Shown piece by piece: positions 9,733-19,521 of a DNA stretch of 64,000 bases. The translations under genes and the position numbers were made by a program. Numbering within the stretch: the first letter of the stretch is position 1; the number at the start of each line of letters is the position of its first letter. This stretch comes from Sphingobacterium sp. HMA12 (lineage in GTDB: Bacteria; Bacteroidota; Bacteroidia; Sphingobacteriales; Sphingobacteriaceae). The notes beneath the pieces were generated by a model. That model was given only the letters and a program-made list of their open reading frames with translations. It was not told the DNA's origin and did not search any database. The DNA lies in assembly GCF_002933815.1 (NCBI RefSeq), contig NZ_BEYR01000001.1, forward strand, positions 558,001 through 622,000, read 5' to 3'.

Positions 9733-9960
9733 ATTCAATTCCTGAAAATTTCCTCCATCGTTGACAGAATTCAGTGAGTTAATCACAATACCATCGTACC
9801 CCTAAAAAATTGCGATAAACTACTGCAACTGCTGTTGCAGTAAGATTTATTTCTTAATAACCAGCGATGTCACTGGCTTTATGTTTTTTTTAATCCAATC
9901 CCAGTCTATAAATTATATTGCTGACTATGAATGTGATAGAAATTAAACCAAATCGTGCTC

Positions 9961-10032
9961 TTGATTATTTGCTAATAATATTAGTAATTTTGAATGCAGC
10001 AACTACCGAAAACGCGAGTCGTCGTTAACGAC
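9961..10032 (+). promoter_or_regulatory. Promoter and palindromic operator candidate before dinB-dnaE
   Basis: TTG at 9961-9963 and TAATTTTG at 9985-9992 are separated by 21 nt, a good Bacteroidota -33/-7 pair pointing at dinB. About 30 nt further on is the perfect 12-bp palindrome GTCGTTAACGAC (10021-10032), also bracketed as AGTCG...CGACT. A repressor bound there would block early elongation. Because the operon encodes lesion-bypass polymerases, a damage-responsive regulator is a reasonable guess, but no regulator gene lies in the window. The rest of 9702-10052 holds nothing else I can support. Confidence 0.5.
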
Positions 10033-10052
10033 TGCATAGATAATTGAAAAAC

Positions 10053-11234
10053 ATGGAAAGGAGTATAGTACATTGTGATCTCGATACATTCTTTGTATCA
10101 GTCGAGCGTTTGCAGAATAGCAAGCTTATCGGCGTACCCGTGCTCATCGGAGGAAGTAGTGACCGCGGGGTAGTGGCGTCCTGTTCTTACGAAGCGCGTA
10201 AACTTGGCGTACATTCTGCGATGCCGATGCGGCTGGCTCTGCGCATGTGCCCCGAAGCTATTGTGGTGCGCGGTGATCACGATATGTACAGTCAGTATTC
10301 CAGTATCGTTACGCAGATCATCGAAGAGGAGACACCCCTAGTCGAAAAAGCGAGCATAGACGAACATTACCTCGATGTTTCTGGTATGGACCGCTTCTTC
10401 GGCTGCTGGAAATGGACACAGGAACTCCGCCAGCGGATTATCAAAGAAACTGGATTGCCCATCAGCTTTGGACTGTCCGTCAACAAGACTGTTTCCAAGA
10501 TTGCTACCGGCACTGCCAAACCCTGCGGCGAAAAGCAGGTGCAAGGCGGTACTGAAAAAGGTTTCCTGGCGCCACTATCCATCCGCAAAATCCCCATGGT
10601 GGGTGAGAAGTCATTTACGCTGCTACGCAATATGGGTATTTCCAAGATCGGCACCTTACAGCAGATGGAGGTATTCACCATGCAGAAAGTGCTGGGCGAA
10701 AACGGGATCAACATCTGGCGCAAAGCCAATGGTCTGGATGATTCGCTGGTTGTACCTTTTCGCGAACAAAAGTCCATGTCCAAGGAGAATACCTTTCAGC
10801 AGGATACCATTGATATGGATGTGCTCCGTCGTACGCTGATCGGTATGGTCGATACACTGGCTTTCGATCTTCGCAAAGACCAGAAGCTGACAAGCTGCGT
10901 TACCCTCAAGATCCGCTATAGCAATTTCGATACCCATACCCAGCAGTTGCAGGTCGGCTATACCAACTCGGACCGAAAGCTAACCGACGTCGTGCTTTCT
11001 CTTTTTAAGAAGCTCTATAGCCGCAGAATGCTAATACGCCTTATCGGGATCAAGTTCTCGGGACTGATCTACGGCTCCTATCAGACCGACCTCTTTGACG
11101 ATAGTGCCGAGGAGGTTGGTCTGATGCAGGCCATGGACAAAATCCGAAAACGCTATGGGACCGAATTTTTGATGAAAGGCATCTGCGCACCGCTACCGGA
11201 GAAAGGAGGGGAGCATGCTCTTAAATCTTCGTAG
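10053..11234 (+). CDS. Y-family DNA polymerase (DinB/ImuB-like)
   Basis: I chose the ATG at 10053 (393 residues) over an in-frame TTG at 10044. The N-terminal HCDLDTFFVSVER holds the first catalytic aspartate (Asp9), and SIDEHYLD holds Asp103-Glu104, so the polymerase centre is intact. Fingers, thumb and little-finger regions follow at normal length. Translesion synthesis past damaged template bases is the expected role. The last 20 nt overlap the following DnaE gene, showing tight translational coupling. The pair is the Bacteroidota version of a mutagenic Y-polymerase plus DnaE cassette. Codon use is more G+C-rich than in most of the window. Confidence 0.9.
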   Translation: MERSIVHCDLDTFFVSVERLQNSKLIGVPVLIGGSSDRGVVASCSYEARKLGVHSAMPMRLALRMCPEAIVVRGDHDMYSQYSSIVTQIIEEETPLVEKASIDEHYLDVSGMDRFFGCWKWTQELRQRIIKETGLPISFGLSVNKTVSKIATGTAKPCGEKQVQGGTEKGFLAPLSIRKIPMVGEKSFTLLRNMGISKIGTLQQMEVFTMQKVLGENGINIWRKANGLDDSLVVPFREQKSMSKENTFQQDTIDMDVLRRTLIGMVDTLAFDLRKDQKLTSCVTLKIRYSNFDTHTQQLQVGYTNSDRKLTDVVLSLFKKLYSRRMLIRLIGIKFSGLIYGSYQTDLFDDSAEEVGLMQAMDKIRKRYGTEFLMKGICAPLPEKGGEHALKSS

Positions 11235-14151
11235 TTACTTTAGCCTGCGCTTTGGTACGCTGAGCCTGCAGGATCTTATCTCAGGCATGCTTGCTGGTGG
11301 CTATGATACCGCTGTGCTCACGGATATCAACAACAGTTCGGGATCGCTGGACTTTGTTAAGATGGGACGAGCGGCTGGGCTGAATCTACTCGCAGGTATG
11401 GAATTCCGCAATGGCGATCAGCTTTGCTACGTTGCCATTGCCAAAAACGAACGCGGCTTCCAGGAGATCAACGCCTACCGCACCAAACTCAATATGGAAA
11501 ATCGCTCCACGCCTGAGCGTGCACCTGACTTTGAACAGGTCTTTGTGATCTATCCCTTTCGTCGGATCAATGCCTTTTCATTGCGGGATTTTGAATACAT
11601 CGGCATCCGTCCCAGCGAGCGGACCCGTGCGCAACTGCTGGAGCGAAAGCTGCTCGACCGCTGTGTCATCCTGGCGCCGGTTAGTTTCCGTAAAGCAGAT
11701 TATACCCTGCATCGGCAGCTTCGGGCGATTGACAATAACCTGCTGATCTCCCAATTGGAAAGGGAACAGCTTGCAGCCGAGGATGAAGTTTTTGTTCCTA
11801 AGGCCAAGCTGATAGGCCTCTTTTCCGAATTGCCACAAGTGCTGGCCAATACCAGCCGTATATTGGCACAGTGTTCCTTTGGTTTTGATTTTACCAGCGT
11901 CAAGAACAAAGCAACCTTTACCGGCAATCGGTACAATGATAAGCAGTTGCTGCACACCTACTGCATGGATGGCTTTGCCAGACGCTATGGCCGCAATGAT
12001 CACATCGCCGGTGAACGTATCCAGCGCGAACTTGAGATTATTGAAAACCTGCGTTTCTCCAGTTATTTCCTCATTACTGATGATATCTGCCGCTATGCCC
12101 GTGGCCGCAATTTTCATTACGTAGGCCGAGGCTCAGGTGCTAATTCTGCCGTAGCTTATTGCTTGGGTATCACCGATGTAGACCCCATCGCCCTTAACCT
12201 TCCCTTTGAGCGTTTTCTGAACCCTAAGCGCAAGAGTCCGCCCGACTTTGATGTGGACTTCGCCTGGAATGAACGGGACGCTATGCATGCCTATATTTTT
12301 GACCGTTACCAGACAGGGCATACCGCCTTAATGGGCGCCATGAGTACCTTTCGGTCGCGCAGTATTCTGAGTGAGCTGGGCAAGGTATATGGTTTGCCCA
12401 AGGCCGAGATCGACCGCCTAGTACATGAACCGGAGCATATGCTCAATAAGAATGAGGTGACCAATACCATTTTGAGTGTGTACAACCGGATGGCCGATTT
12501 TCCCAATCAGCGAACCATCCACGCCAGTGGCGTGCTGATCTCCGAGGAACCGCTGACCTGTTATTCCGCCATGGACAATCCACCCAAAGGATTGCCGACC
12601 ATGCAGTTTGATATGTATGTGGCTGAAGATATCGGTTTTGAAAAGTTCGACATCCTTTCCCAGCGCGGGATCGGGCATATCAAGGATTGCCGTACCCTTG
12701 TGCGGGAAAATTTAGGTGTTGTGATCGATACCGACAATCCCAAGCGTTTTTTTCAGGATGTCAATATTGCCGCACAGCTCAAATCTGCCAATACCATTGG
12801 CTGCTTCTATATCGAAAGCCCAGCGATGCGGCAACTTCTGACCAAGCTACGTTGCGATGACTACCTGACCCTGGTGGCTGCGTCTTCCATTATCCGGCCC
12901 GGTGTGGCGAGTTCAGGTATGATGGGCGAATACATCCGTCGGCATCATGACCCGGCGACGGCCGTCTATCCACATCCGGTGTTTAAGGAGCAGCTTGAAG
13001 AAACTTATGGCGTGATGGTTTATCAGGAGGATGTGATGAAGATCGCCAATGCCTATGGCGGACTCGATATGGCTGATGCCGATGTACTGCGGCGGATGAT
13101 GTCGGGCAAATATCGCAGCAAAGACCATCTGATCGAAATTTAGGATAAGTTCTTTTCCAACTGTAGGGCCAAGGGCTATGACGAAAAGATCAGCCGCGAG
13201 ATCTGGCGGCAGATGGAAAGCTTTGCCGGTTACTCCTTCAACAAGGCGCACTCCGCATCTTTTGCCGTGGAGAGCTATCAGAGCCTTTTCCTCAAGACCT
13301 ACTATCCTTTGGAGTTTATGGTTGCGGTCCTCAACAATTATGGCGGGTTTTACAATCGCAAAGTCTATGTCAGTGAAGCGCGCATATCAGGAGCCAATAT
13401 TTGTCTACCCTGTGTGAATCAGTCAGCCTTTAACTCCTCCATTCAGGGCAAGGACATTTATCTGGGCTTTGATTGCTTGCTCAATTTTGAGGGGAAACTG
13501 GCCCACCGCATTATTGCCGAGCGCGAGCGCGATGGCACTTATCAGAGTTTGCAAGACTTTGTGAAGCGTACACAGGCTGGGCTTGAGCAAGTGATTATTC
13601 TGATCCGTATCGGCGCGCTACGGTTTACCGGTGTAGGCAAGAAGCAACTGCTCTGGGAGGCCCATCTGATGATGAGCAGGCACAAGCCGGCTGTAGCCGG
13701 TATGGCGCTCTTTGAGACCGAGAGCCGCAAACCGATTCTTCCACCGCTGGAGGAGGATATATTGGAGGACTATTACGATGAAATGGAGTTGATCGGTTTT
13801 TGTGTGACCGGCACCTTATTTGACCTGGCCAAAAGCGATTACCGGGGCGATATGCCGGCTAGGGAACTCCATCTGCATGAAGGAAACATAGTCCGGGTGG
13901 TAGGGGATTTTGTCTGTGAGAAATTTGTGAAGACTAAGCGTGGCGACCTGATGAAATTTGGTACCTTTCTAGATGCTGAGGGGCGTTTCTTTGATACCGT
14001 GCACTTTCCGCAGACACTGACAAAGTATCCCTTACTTGGCACGGGTATCTACCTGATCGAGGGAAAGGTCTTTGTAGAGTATGGATGCCCTTCTATTGAA
14101 GTGATCCGCTGTGGAAAAATGCCCTTAAAGTCCGATCCGCGGAGTGAGTAG
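11215..14151 (+). pseudogene. Error-prone DnaE-type polymerase III alpha subunit, interrupted by an in-frame TAG
   Basis: One continuous frame of 979 codons encodes a DnaE2-like polymerase but is broken by TAG at 13141-13143 (codon 643). Reading continues in the same frame after it with unmistakable DnaE sequence (GYSFNKAHSASFAVESYQ). The catalytic palm motif PPDFDVDFAW is at residues 342-351. The N-terminal PHP domain lacks most metal-binding histidines of proofreading-type PHP domains, as in error-prone DnaE copies, and the C-terminal OB-fold is present. A 642-residue product would keep the palm but lose the fingers end, the beta-clamp-binding region and the OB fold. It overlaps dinB by 20 nt. 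A nonsense mutation or a base error in the sequence are the simplest explanations. Confidence 0.88.
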
Positions 14152-14181
14152 CACGCGCTTTTTAGATAATCATTTAGAAAA

Positions 14182-14644
14182 ATGTATGACCGATCCGTGT
14201 TGACCCCCCGGTTGACGGCCTGGTATGGTGATGAGAATACAGACTATCAGTTGGCCGGAAGCGATAGTCACAAACCAATGGCTTGAGCCTTTAAAAGCGT
14301 TGAAGAATGCCATTGAACAGCAGTGTCATTGTACATTCAATTCCGTATTGCTCAATCTATACCGGGACAACAACGATTCAGTAGCCTGGCACCGCGATCG
14401 AGAGAGCGCATTGGGCAACAGGCCTGTGATCGGATCTGTAAGTCTGGGGCAAGCACGCCATTTTGATTTTAGGAAAGTGGACGATCACAGTAAGAAGTAT
14501 TCCTTGCTGCTAAATCATGGTTCATTATTGCTGATGAAAGGTAATCTGCAGGAAACTTGGGAGCATCGCATCGCAAAATCCACTCAAAAGATGAAAGCAC
14601 GTATCAACCTGACATTTCGCCTTATCAGTGAAAGTGAGCTGTAA
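14182..14644 (+). pseudogene. AlkB-like 2-oxoglutarate/Fe(II) DNA-repair dioxygenase, 5'-truncated and frameshifted
   Basis: The 3' part (frame from 14225) has all catalytic residues of the AlkB family: iron ligands in WHRDRE (His-x-Asp), His in WEHRI, and the 2-oxoglutarate arginines in RINLTFR. The substrate-side segment TPRLTAWYGD, expected just before it, sits in a different frame at 14182-14286 and ends in TGA. A one-base shift near 14275-14283 would join the two (KP then WLEPL). The first 70 or so residues of a normal AlkB are absent, because the sequence runs straight into the dnaE stop 30 nt upstream. The gene would otherwise reverse alkylation damage, fitting its neighbours. The fragment starting at 14225 could still be translated. 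Confidence 0.75.
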
Positions 14645-14658
14645 CCATTTCAAAATTG

Positions 14659-14754
14659 CGAGGTAAAGTCGTTTTAAAATGTGGTTGTCCCTCCATTGAG
14701 TTGCTCCGTTGCGCCAAGATACCGTTAAAGTGCAATCCAAATCTATCACCCTGA
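14659..14754 (+). pseudogene. Second dnaE 3' end (31-codon remnant)
   Basis: The frame reads RGKVVLKCGCPSIELLRC and continues to TGA at 14752. It parallels the end of the adjacent dnaE (EGKVFVEYGCPSIEVIRC) almost position for position. It is therefore the tail of a second, diverged dnaE copy left behind alkB. No start or upstream body exists. Confidence 0.75.
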
Positions 14755-14975
14755 GTAATTAAATTCTAAAATAGTTATTCGCGCTTAGCGCAAAGGAGGG
14801 AAGTGCGTTACAGCTGTCACAAAGGTGTAGAACATCGCTGTTACACACAAGATTACGCAATCGATTTCGTTTAAAGGAAATTTTCTAATTTCAAATTTTA
14901 TAAATAATTTGTTGTAATGACGCTTTTTTAACAGTGGTCAAACTTGTTAACTGATTTTTACTAAAACTTGTAATT

Positions 14976-16190
14976 ATGATGAAAACCACACTATGTGCTA
15001 CCTTATTGACTGCTCTATTCAGCAATTCCTGCTCTGAAAGTGCCGTATCCGATTTGAAACTCAAAGAATACAGCACAGCTGTACAAAGCGACAAAGACTT
15101 GCCCAATTTGAGCCTGTCGGGAAGTAATGCTGCACCGTCGCAACACTTAGTTTATGTGTTTAAGAAAGACGCTGTCTTGAAGATGCATAAGATTAAAATT
15201 ACCAATACTGCTAAGACCGAATACTTTTCCGTGCATAATTATCACGGGGGCTATGCTGGATTGCAAGATACGCCCGATCAGAATACCGCCACACCCTATA
15301 CCTTGATCGCATCGTTATGGGATCTCAATACCAGTGCTGCTAACTATGCTTTTTATTCTTATAAAGCACCCACAACAGTGGCCAGTCGCTTTGGTGGAGA
15401 AGGAGATGGACAGAAAACTGTAAACCCTTACGGATGGGAATTAAACACCTGGTATAACCTGGTCCTACGATCCTGGAAGGAGAATGGAAAGATTTACATC
15501 GCTAACTTCATCCGTAATGAAGCGACAGGGAAGTGGTTTCATACTTCTACGATTGGACGACAAGCGGAATCCGGATTTTTGGAGGTTGGCAATGGCGCAT
15601 TTCTTGAAAACTGGGTGGGAGACAATCCTTTGTGGGATGGTAGATTTCATCGCAAAGCATTCTTTAAAGATTGTTGGAACTTAGGTGTAGATAACGTTTG
15701 GGAGAAATCTACGAGTCGATATTTTTCAGCGAATGCCAATGACGCCGGTCGTAATGGTTATTTCGACCGTGCCTTTAATGCTGGATATGATGCGACACAA
15801 AATGCACATTTTATGGAGCATGGTGGTTCCGTAACACCAGATGCAGCCTTTGGAACAGGCCGTACGTTAGATTTGCCGGAGCAAGCTAATCAAGGAACTA
15901 CGCCAATGCTAACGGCACTTAGCAGCAGCAATGAATCAGCAAAATACCAAAGTAATAAAGTCATTGTATCCTGGGCGGTTAGTGATACCGGTTCGCCACA
16001 GTTAAGCTATAAAATTGAACTACTCGATCCTAACGGGGCAGTACTTGCAAATAAAGAATTAATCAGACCGGAGAAACGCGCCGATACATTGAACAATACC
16101 CTAGCTGCGGGTAACTACAATGTGCGTCTGACCATTACCGATATTTTCAATACGCAATCCACTGCGAAGACAATCCGAGTGGCGAAATAG
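14976..16190 (+). CDS. DUF3472-family lipoprotein
   Basis: The 404-residue protein starts with a signal peptide and lipobox-like cysteine (SNSC, Cys19), so it is probably membrane-anchored. The N-terminal beta-rich part resembles a carbohydrate-associated module. The middle, with WELNTWYNLVLRSWKENG and a following FHRKAFFKDCWN region, matches DUF3472. An Ig-like domain closes the protein at about 310-404 (VIVSWAVSDTGSPQLSYKIE). DUF3472 proteins in Bacteroidota accompany glycan-use genes, but none are adjacent here. A strong intrinsic terminator follows 17 nt after the stop, so it is a single-gene unit. Confidence 0.75.
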   Translation: MMKTTLCATLLTALFSNSCSESAVSDLKLKEYSTAVQSDKDLPNLSLSGSNAAPSQHLVYVFKKDAVLKMHKIKITNTAKTEYFSVHNYHGGYAGLQDTPDQNTATPYTLIASLWDLNTSAANYAFYSYKAPTTVASRFGGEGDGQKTVNPYGWELNTWYNLVLRSWKENGKIYIANFIRNEATGKWFHTSTIGRQAESGFLEVGNGAFLENWVGDNPLWDGRFHRKAFFKDCWNLGVDNVWEKSTSRYFSANANDAGRNGYFDRAFNAGYDATQNAHFMEHGGSVTPDAAFGTGRTLDLPEQANQGTTPMLTALSSSNESAKYQSNKVIVSWAVSDTGSPQLSYKIELLDPNGAVLANKELIRPEKRADTLNNTLAAGNYNVRLTITDIFNTQSTAKTIRVAK

Positions 16191-16207
16191 TCCAACTTAC
16201 TCAAAGC

Positions 16208-16237
16208 AAAAAAAGCTGTAAATCTACGGCTTTTTTT
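16208..16237 (+). terminator. Intrinsic terminator
   Basis: The hairpin AAAAAAAGC(T)GTA / TAC(G)GCTTTTTTT ends in a T-run, immediately downstream of the DUF3472 gene. The A-rich left arm makes it bidirectional. Confidence 0.8.
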
Positions 16238-16340
16238 ATTCTATAATAGACGTCAGCATTTCGAACCAAATGTGATGAGGGAAAATTATAAAGGTTATAG
16301 GTCAAATGTATTGGAGAAAGGCAAAATTCTCGGTATATTA

Positions 16341-16853
16341 TTATAACTCTAGTATATAATATAGTACGTCTTCTGTCGTGCCATCTAACCAATGAATAGA
16401 TTCCCGATAGGTATATTTGAAACCTGCCCGTTGGTTGGCCGCTTTTGAAATAAGATTGCTTTCCCTATGGCTCGTCGTCAATCTTTTCAATTTTAAAAGG
16501 GAAGCACTTTGCATTCTGATTCGATATAAAAGTGAAGACAGCCCTAATCCACGATATTCTTTTTTGATATAAGATTGACCCAGATAAGCTTCATCTTTAT
16601 TAGATAATAATATACTTGTCATACCGATAGGTTCAGTATTTTTAAAAAGGGCGAAAACCAATCTCGGATATTTTACCCGTTCCTCCCATTCAGTATCTGT
16701 AAGTGTCGTTTCAGCAGGTGTACTGGATCTGAACATTGTCGGTTCTGTCTGAATGGCTTCCAGACGCATAGACTTATAAAGAAGAGCTTCATTATCGCCA
16801 AGCTGCCGAATATTAAATTCTCCTTCGCTTATTTGTAAGAGTTCATGTGACAT
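16341..16853 (-). CDS. GNAT-family N-acetyltransferase
   Basis: The 170-residue protein shows the GNAT core: strand-turn GMTSILLSNKDEAYLGQSYI followed by the acetyl-CoA loop YRGLGLSSLLYRIRM, and a C-terminal NQRAGFKYTYRESIHW matching the 'N.. G F' motif. It should be a cytoplasmic acyl-CoA-dependent acetyltransferase for a small molecule or protein amine. It is monocistronic and its substrate is unknown. Confidence 0.82.
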   Translation of the reverse strand: MSHELLQISEGEFNIRQLGDNEALLYKSMRLEAIQTEPTMFRSSTPAETTLTDTEWEERVKYPRLVFALFKNTEPIGMTSILLSNKDEAYLGQSYIKKEYRGLGLSSLLYRIRMQSASLLKLKRLTTSHRESNLISKAANQRAGFKYTYRESIHWLDGTTEDVLYYILEL

Positions 16854-17080
16854 TATATTATCCGTTAAAAGTCTTATTATTCAAAATTACGGATTGGTTG
16901 TGATATTGGTCTTCTTTTGCAGTGAAAAAAATGGATAGCGTGCCAAACGCTTTTATCTTAATTAAGGATTCAAAATTGCTTTCAAAATATATAATAATGC
17001 CATAAAAAACAGGTGTTCCGAAGCAGCAACTTTGTTGGAGTTTGCAAAAGTGCATTGCAATGTTATTGGAATATTCCCGA

Positions 17081-17230
17081 TTTACATACACCATGTTTTC
17101 CTGCGAAAGGGCCCTTATCAGCCATACTTTTGCCATACACGTAAAAATCAAAAAAAATATGGCAAACCAATTTTTAATTAAAGAAACAATGACAGTTATG
17201 AGAGGTATATCAGCGGCTGAAATTACGTGT
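17081..17230 (+). repeat. Fibre-cassette block A: decayed leader plus first 22-23 codons
   Basis: From TTACATACACC at 17081 the sequence follows the family leader, with TACTTTTG and an A-rich stretch, to ATG 17159. It encodes MANQFLIKETM...ISAAEIT and then breaks off near 17230. The palindromic upstream element is not recognisable here. The short frame then runs into unrelated sequence (CRCQYARISSLR). This is a truncated cassette remnant just before the next gene. Confidence 0.8.
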
Positions 17231-17351
17231 CGCTGTCAATATGCCCGTATATCCTCATTGCGCTAGTTCAGATCGTCAATTTTATCGTTGCCTGTTTCGA
17301 TATCATTATGTAATTTTATTACGCTATAGGCCATATACTATTTTAATTTAC

Positions 17352-18332
17352 ATGAAGACCATATTTGTTTTAGTCTCACTGCTATTCGTTTATCCATTGT
17401 TCGCGCAAAGCGATAAATTGTTAGGTAGATGGGTTTTAGACTTTGCATTGACTGAAGACAATTCGCTTGTTCCTCTAGATCATCCCTATTTTTCCAACGA
17501 GGTTATCTATGAAATAAGTCCGAATAAGATGAAGATATCAGCTTTTACATTTGACACAAAATATATTGGCGATAATGAGATCGACTTGGGGCACATGAAG
17601 CTAAGTTATACATTCAATGAGAGCTATTTGACCGTTGTCGAGAAGGACACTAAAATCAAACTCTATTTTTTAAAAAGAGACGATTTTGTTAAAAAATACC
17701 CGGAATTTGAAGAAAAACGCATACTTAGTGAGGGCAGAGAATTATATGTCGCTAATATGCTTTCCAAATTAGTATTTGATAATGGTACAATAGATCCCAA
17801 TTCGTGCATCACTAACGGGGCATCACTATTGAAAAAGAAAACCTCCAAAAATTACTTTATGAAGGCAGCATTTATTCTTGACCAGCACAATCAGATTTCA
17901 AATATTGTTGTTTCAAACATTGAAGAGGATGACATCAGGCAACAAGTCATCAAATCGATACAACGTTGTGGTAAATTTTATAAAAATTATACGGGGAAAG
18001 ATTTGTTGGTCACACTTCCTTTTAATTTTTTTAAAATGTATGAGTTTTTTAATCCCGAAGCCAAAAGAGTTTATCGGGCCTATCAACAGGGAGAAGAATG
18101 GTTCGGAAATTCGGAATTTGAAAAAGCAATCTTTGAATATGAAAAGGGTATTGATACAAAAATTGATATAGAGCGGTACGGAAATGTATTTTATGACGAT
18201 TATATTATCCACCTTGGAATTGCATATTTAGCGACCAATCAAAAGGAAAAAGCTGCATCGACATTTCGAAAGTTGGGCGATGAAACGAATTTTAAGATTC
18301 GGAACTATTTACGTTTCTATTGTCAATCTTAA
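17352..18332 (+). CDS. Secreted protein of unknown function
   Basis: The ATG at 17352 (326 residues) begins a clean signal peptide MKTIFVLVSLLFVYPLFAQ. A short beta-rich segment (LGRWVLDFALTEDN) and a middle region with CITNG/CGKFYKNYTGKD cysteines follow. The C-terminal third is TPR-like (GNSEFEKAIFEYEKGIDTKI ... HLGIAYLATNQKEKAASTF). A longer in-frame start at 17241 would lie inside the cassette remnant and hide the signal peptide. I do not recognise a named family. It sits directly behind fibre-cassette remnant A, so it may use that promoter. Confidence 0.6.
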   Translation: MKTIFVLVSLLFVYPLFAQSDKLLGRWVLDFALTEDNSLVPLDHPYFSNEVIYEISPNKMKISAFTFDTKYIGDNEIDLGHMKLSYTFNESYLTVVEKDTKIKLYFLKRDDFVKKYPEFEEKRILSEGRELYVANMLSKLVFDNGTIDPNSCITNGASLLKKKTSKNYFMKAAFILDQHNQISNIVVSNIEEDDIRQQVIKSIQRCGKFYKNYTGKDLLVTLPFNFFKMYEFFNPEAKRVYRAYQQGEEWFGNSEFEKAIFEYEKGIDTKIDIERYGNVFYDDYIIHLGIAYLATNQKEKAASTFRKLGDETNFKIRNYLRFYCQS

Positions 18333-18526
18333 AAGATGGAAAACCTACTGACAACCCCTATGTGGAGTCCCACGGAGGTTGGTGGGGAACTGATGTTATT
18401 TATTCTCCAGAATCTGATGCTACAATTACGGTTTTTACGTTATAAAAAGACTTTCAACATATCATTAATCCCGTTATAGGAAAGGAATTTCAAAAGCTAT
18501 TGGTTAATACAGCAGAGATAGGATAA
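18332..18526 (+). pseudogene. C-terminal remnant of a serine hydrolase (beta-lactamase-like)
   Basis: A frame without a start reads GGWWGTDVIYSPESDATITV and FTL, hits TAA at 18443-18445, then continues in the same frame with HIINPVIGKEFQKLL to TAA 18524. The HGGWWGT...SPE...TITVFTL pattern is the third conserved block of class-C beta-lactamase-like serine hydrolases. The catalytic SxxK part is absent. Confidence 0.55.
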
Positions 18527-18881
18527 ATTATTTCCTGCCATCACAGCAAATCGGGTAACATTCAATTTCAGGATGTAATCCTATAAACAATGAAATATGG
18601 CCTTATTCAACCATGGTATTTAGCTGAAGGAAGGGAATCGGACGCAGGTTACAAAAAATAACGCTCGACTGGTATTTTTCCAAGGGAAAAGAATTTGTTT
18701 GGTTTGGAACGACCCCATATACAAAATAAGAATTCTATACGAAATCAGGTTAGGTAAAGAACGGATTCCAGGACTGGAATGATGAATATAAGAATCCGGC
18801 GAAACCGAAATTTCGATACCTTTGCGAACGAGCGCCAGACGGACATTCACGATGAAATTAAAAGAAAGAAAAAATTGCCCA
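18527..18881 (+). promoter_or_regulatory. Intergenic region with -7 box for the Crp/Fnr gene
   Basis: This is mostly featureless decayed sequence. TACCTTTG at 18817-18824 fits the TAnnTTTG -7 consensus and lies about 57 nt before the chosen start of the downstream regulator. No clear -33 element is visible. Confidence 0.45.
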
Positions 18882-19469
18882 ATGACTGATATATTTAAAA
18901 ATTACCTGTCCTTAACAGGGATACTCTCAGCCGAGGAAATTAACTTTTCTGCAAATTTCTTCAAACCGATCTGCTTGAAAAAGGGTGATTTTTTTATTCG
19001 AGAGGGTGATACTTGCCGTTATGTTGGATTTATTGTTCGTGGCGCTGTAAAGGCATATGCTATTGACAAAGAAGGAAAAGAAAATATAACCTGCTTCAAG
19101 TTTGAAAATGAATTTGCCACCTCGTTTCCGGAATTTGTGGCGCAGGAAAAATCCAGAAGGAGTATCAGGGCGATAGAAGATAGTATAATCTATGGAATAA
19201 GCTTTCAGGATTATCTGCAGCTGCTTGGTCAGGTTACCTCCTGGAACGGTATTATAAAATCGGTGATGGAGCGGGAGTATAGCCAAAAGGAACTTTACCT
19301 GCTGAATTACAATAATAAGACTGCTGTGGATAAATACCGTCATATCTTGATTAACGAACCGATGCTCGTCCGGCGTGTAGCGACACAAGATTTGGCATCG
19401 TACCTAGGCGTGACGCAAAGGTCGCTTACCCGGGCCAAGGGGCAATTGCATAGACACAAGGAATTATAG
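18882..19469 (+). CDS. Crp/Fnr-family transcriptional regulator
   Basis: I prefer the ATG at 18882 (195 residues, MTDIFKNYLSLTGILSAEE), which matches the length of the paralogue at 7714; in-frame ATG 18852 and TTG 18822 are alternatives. The beta roll spans about residues 20-110, with REGDTCRYVGFIVRGAVKAY. The C-terminal HTH reads TQDLASYLGVTQRSLTRAK. It lies 52 nt before a metallo-hydrolase, which may be its target. The ligand is unknown. Confidence 0.85.
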   Translation: MTDIFKNYLSLTGILSAEEINFSANFFKPICLKKGDFFIREGDTCRYVGFIVRGAVKAYAIDKEGKENITCFKFENEFATSFPEFVAQEKSRRSIRAIEDSIIYGISFQDYLQLLGQVTSWNGIIKSVMEREYSQKELYLLNYNNKTAVDKYRHILINEPMLVRRVATQDLASYLGVTQRSLTRAKGQLHRHKEL

Positions 19470-19521
19470 GACAAATGTCCTTATGTAGTCCGGATCGGGG
19501 ATGTAGATTTGCAAAAAAAAT

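Noticed and set aside
9927..10028. 33-codon frame before dinB (MNVIEIKPNRALDYLLIILV...)
   Set aside because: It spans the predicted promoter and operator, has no ribosome-binding support and ends inside the palindrome. It is probably chance.
13141..13143. Amber codon as programmed readthrough (pyrrolysine or other recoding)
   Set aside because: No recoding element, tRNA or synthetase is visible, and Bacteroidota do not generally use amber recoding. A mutation or base error is simpler.
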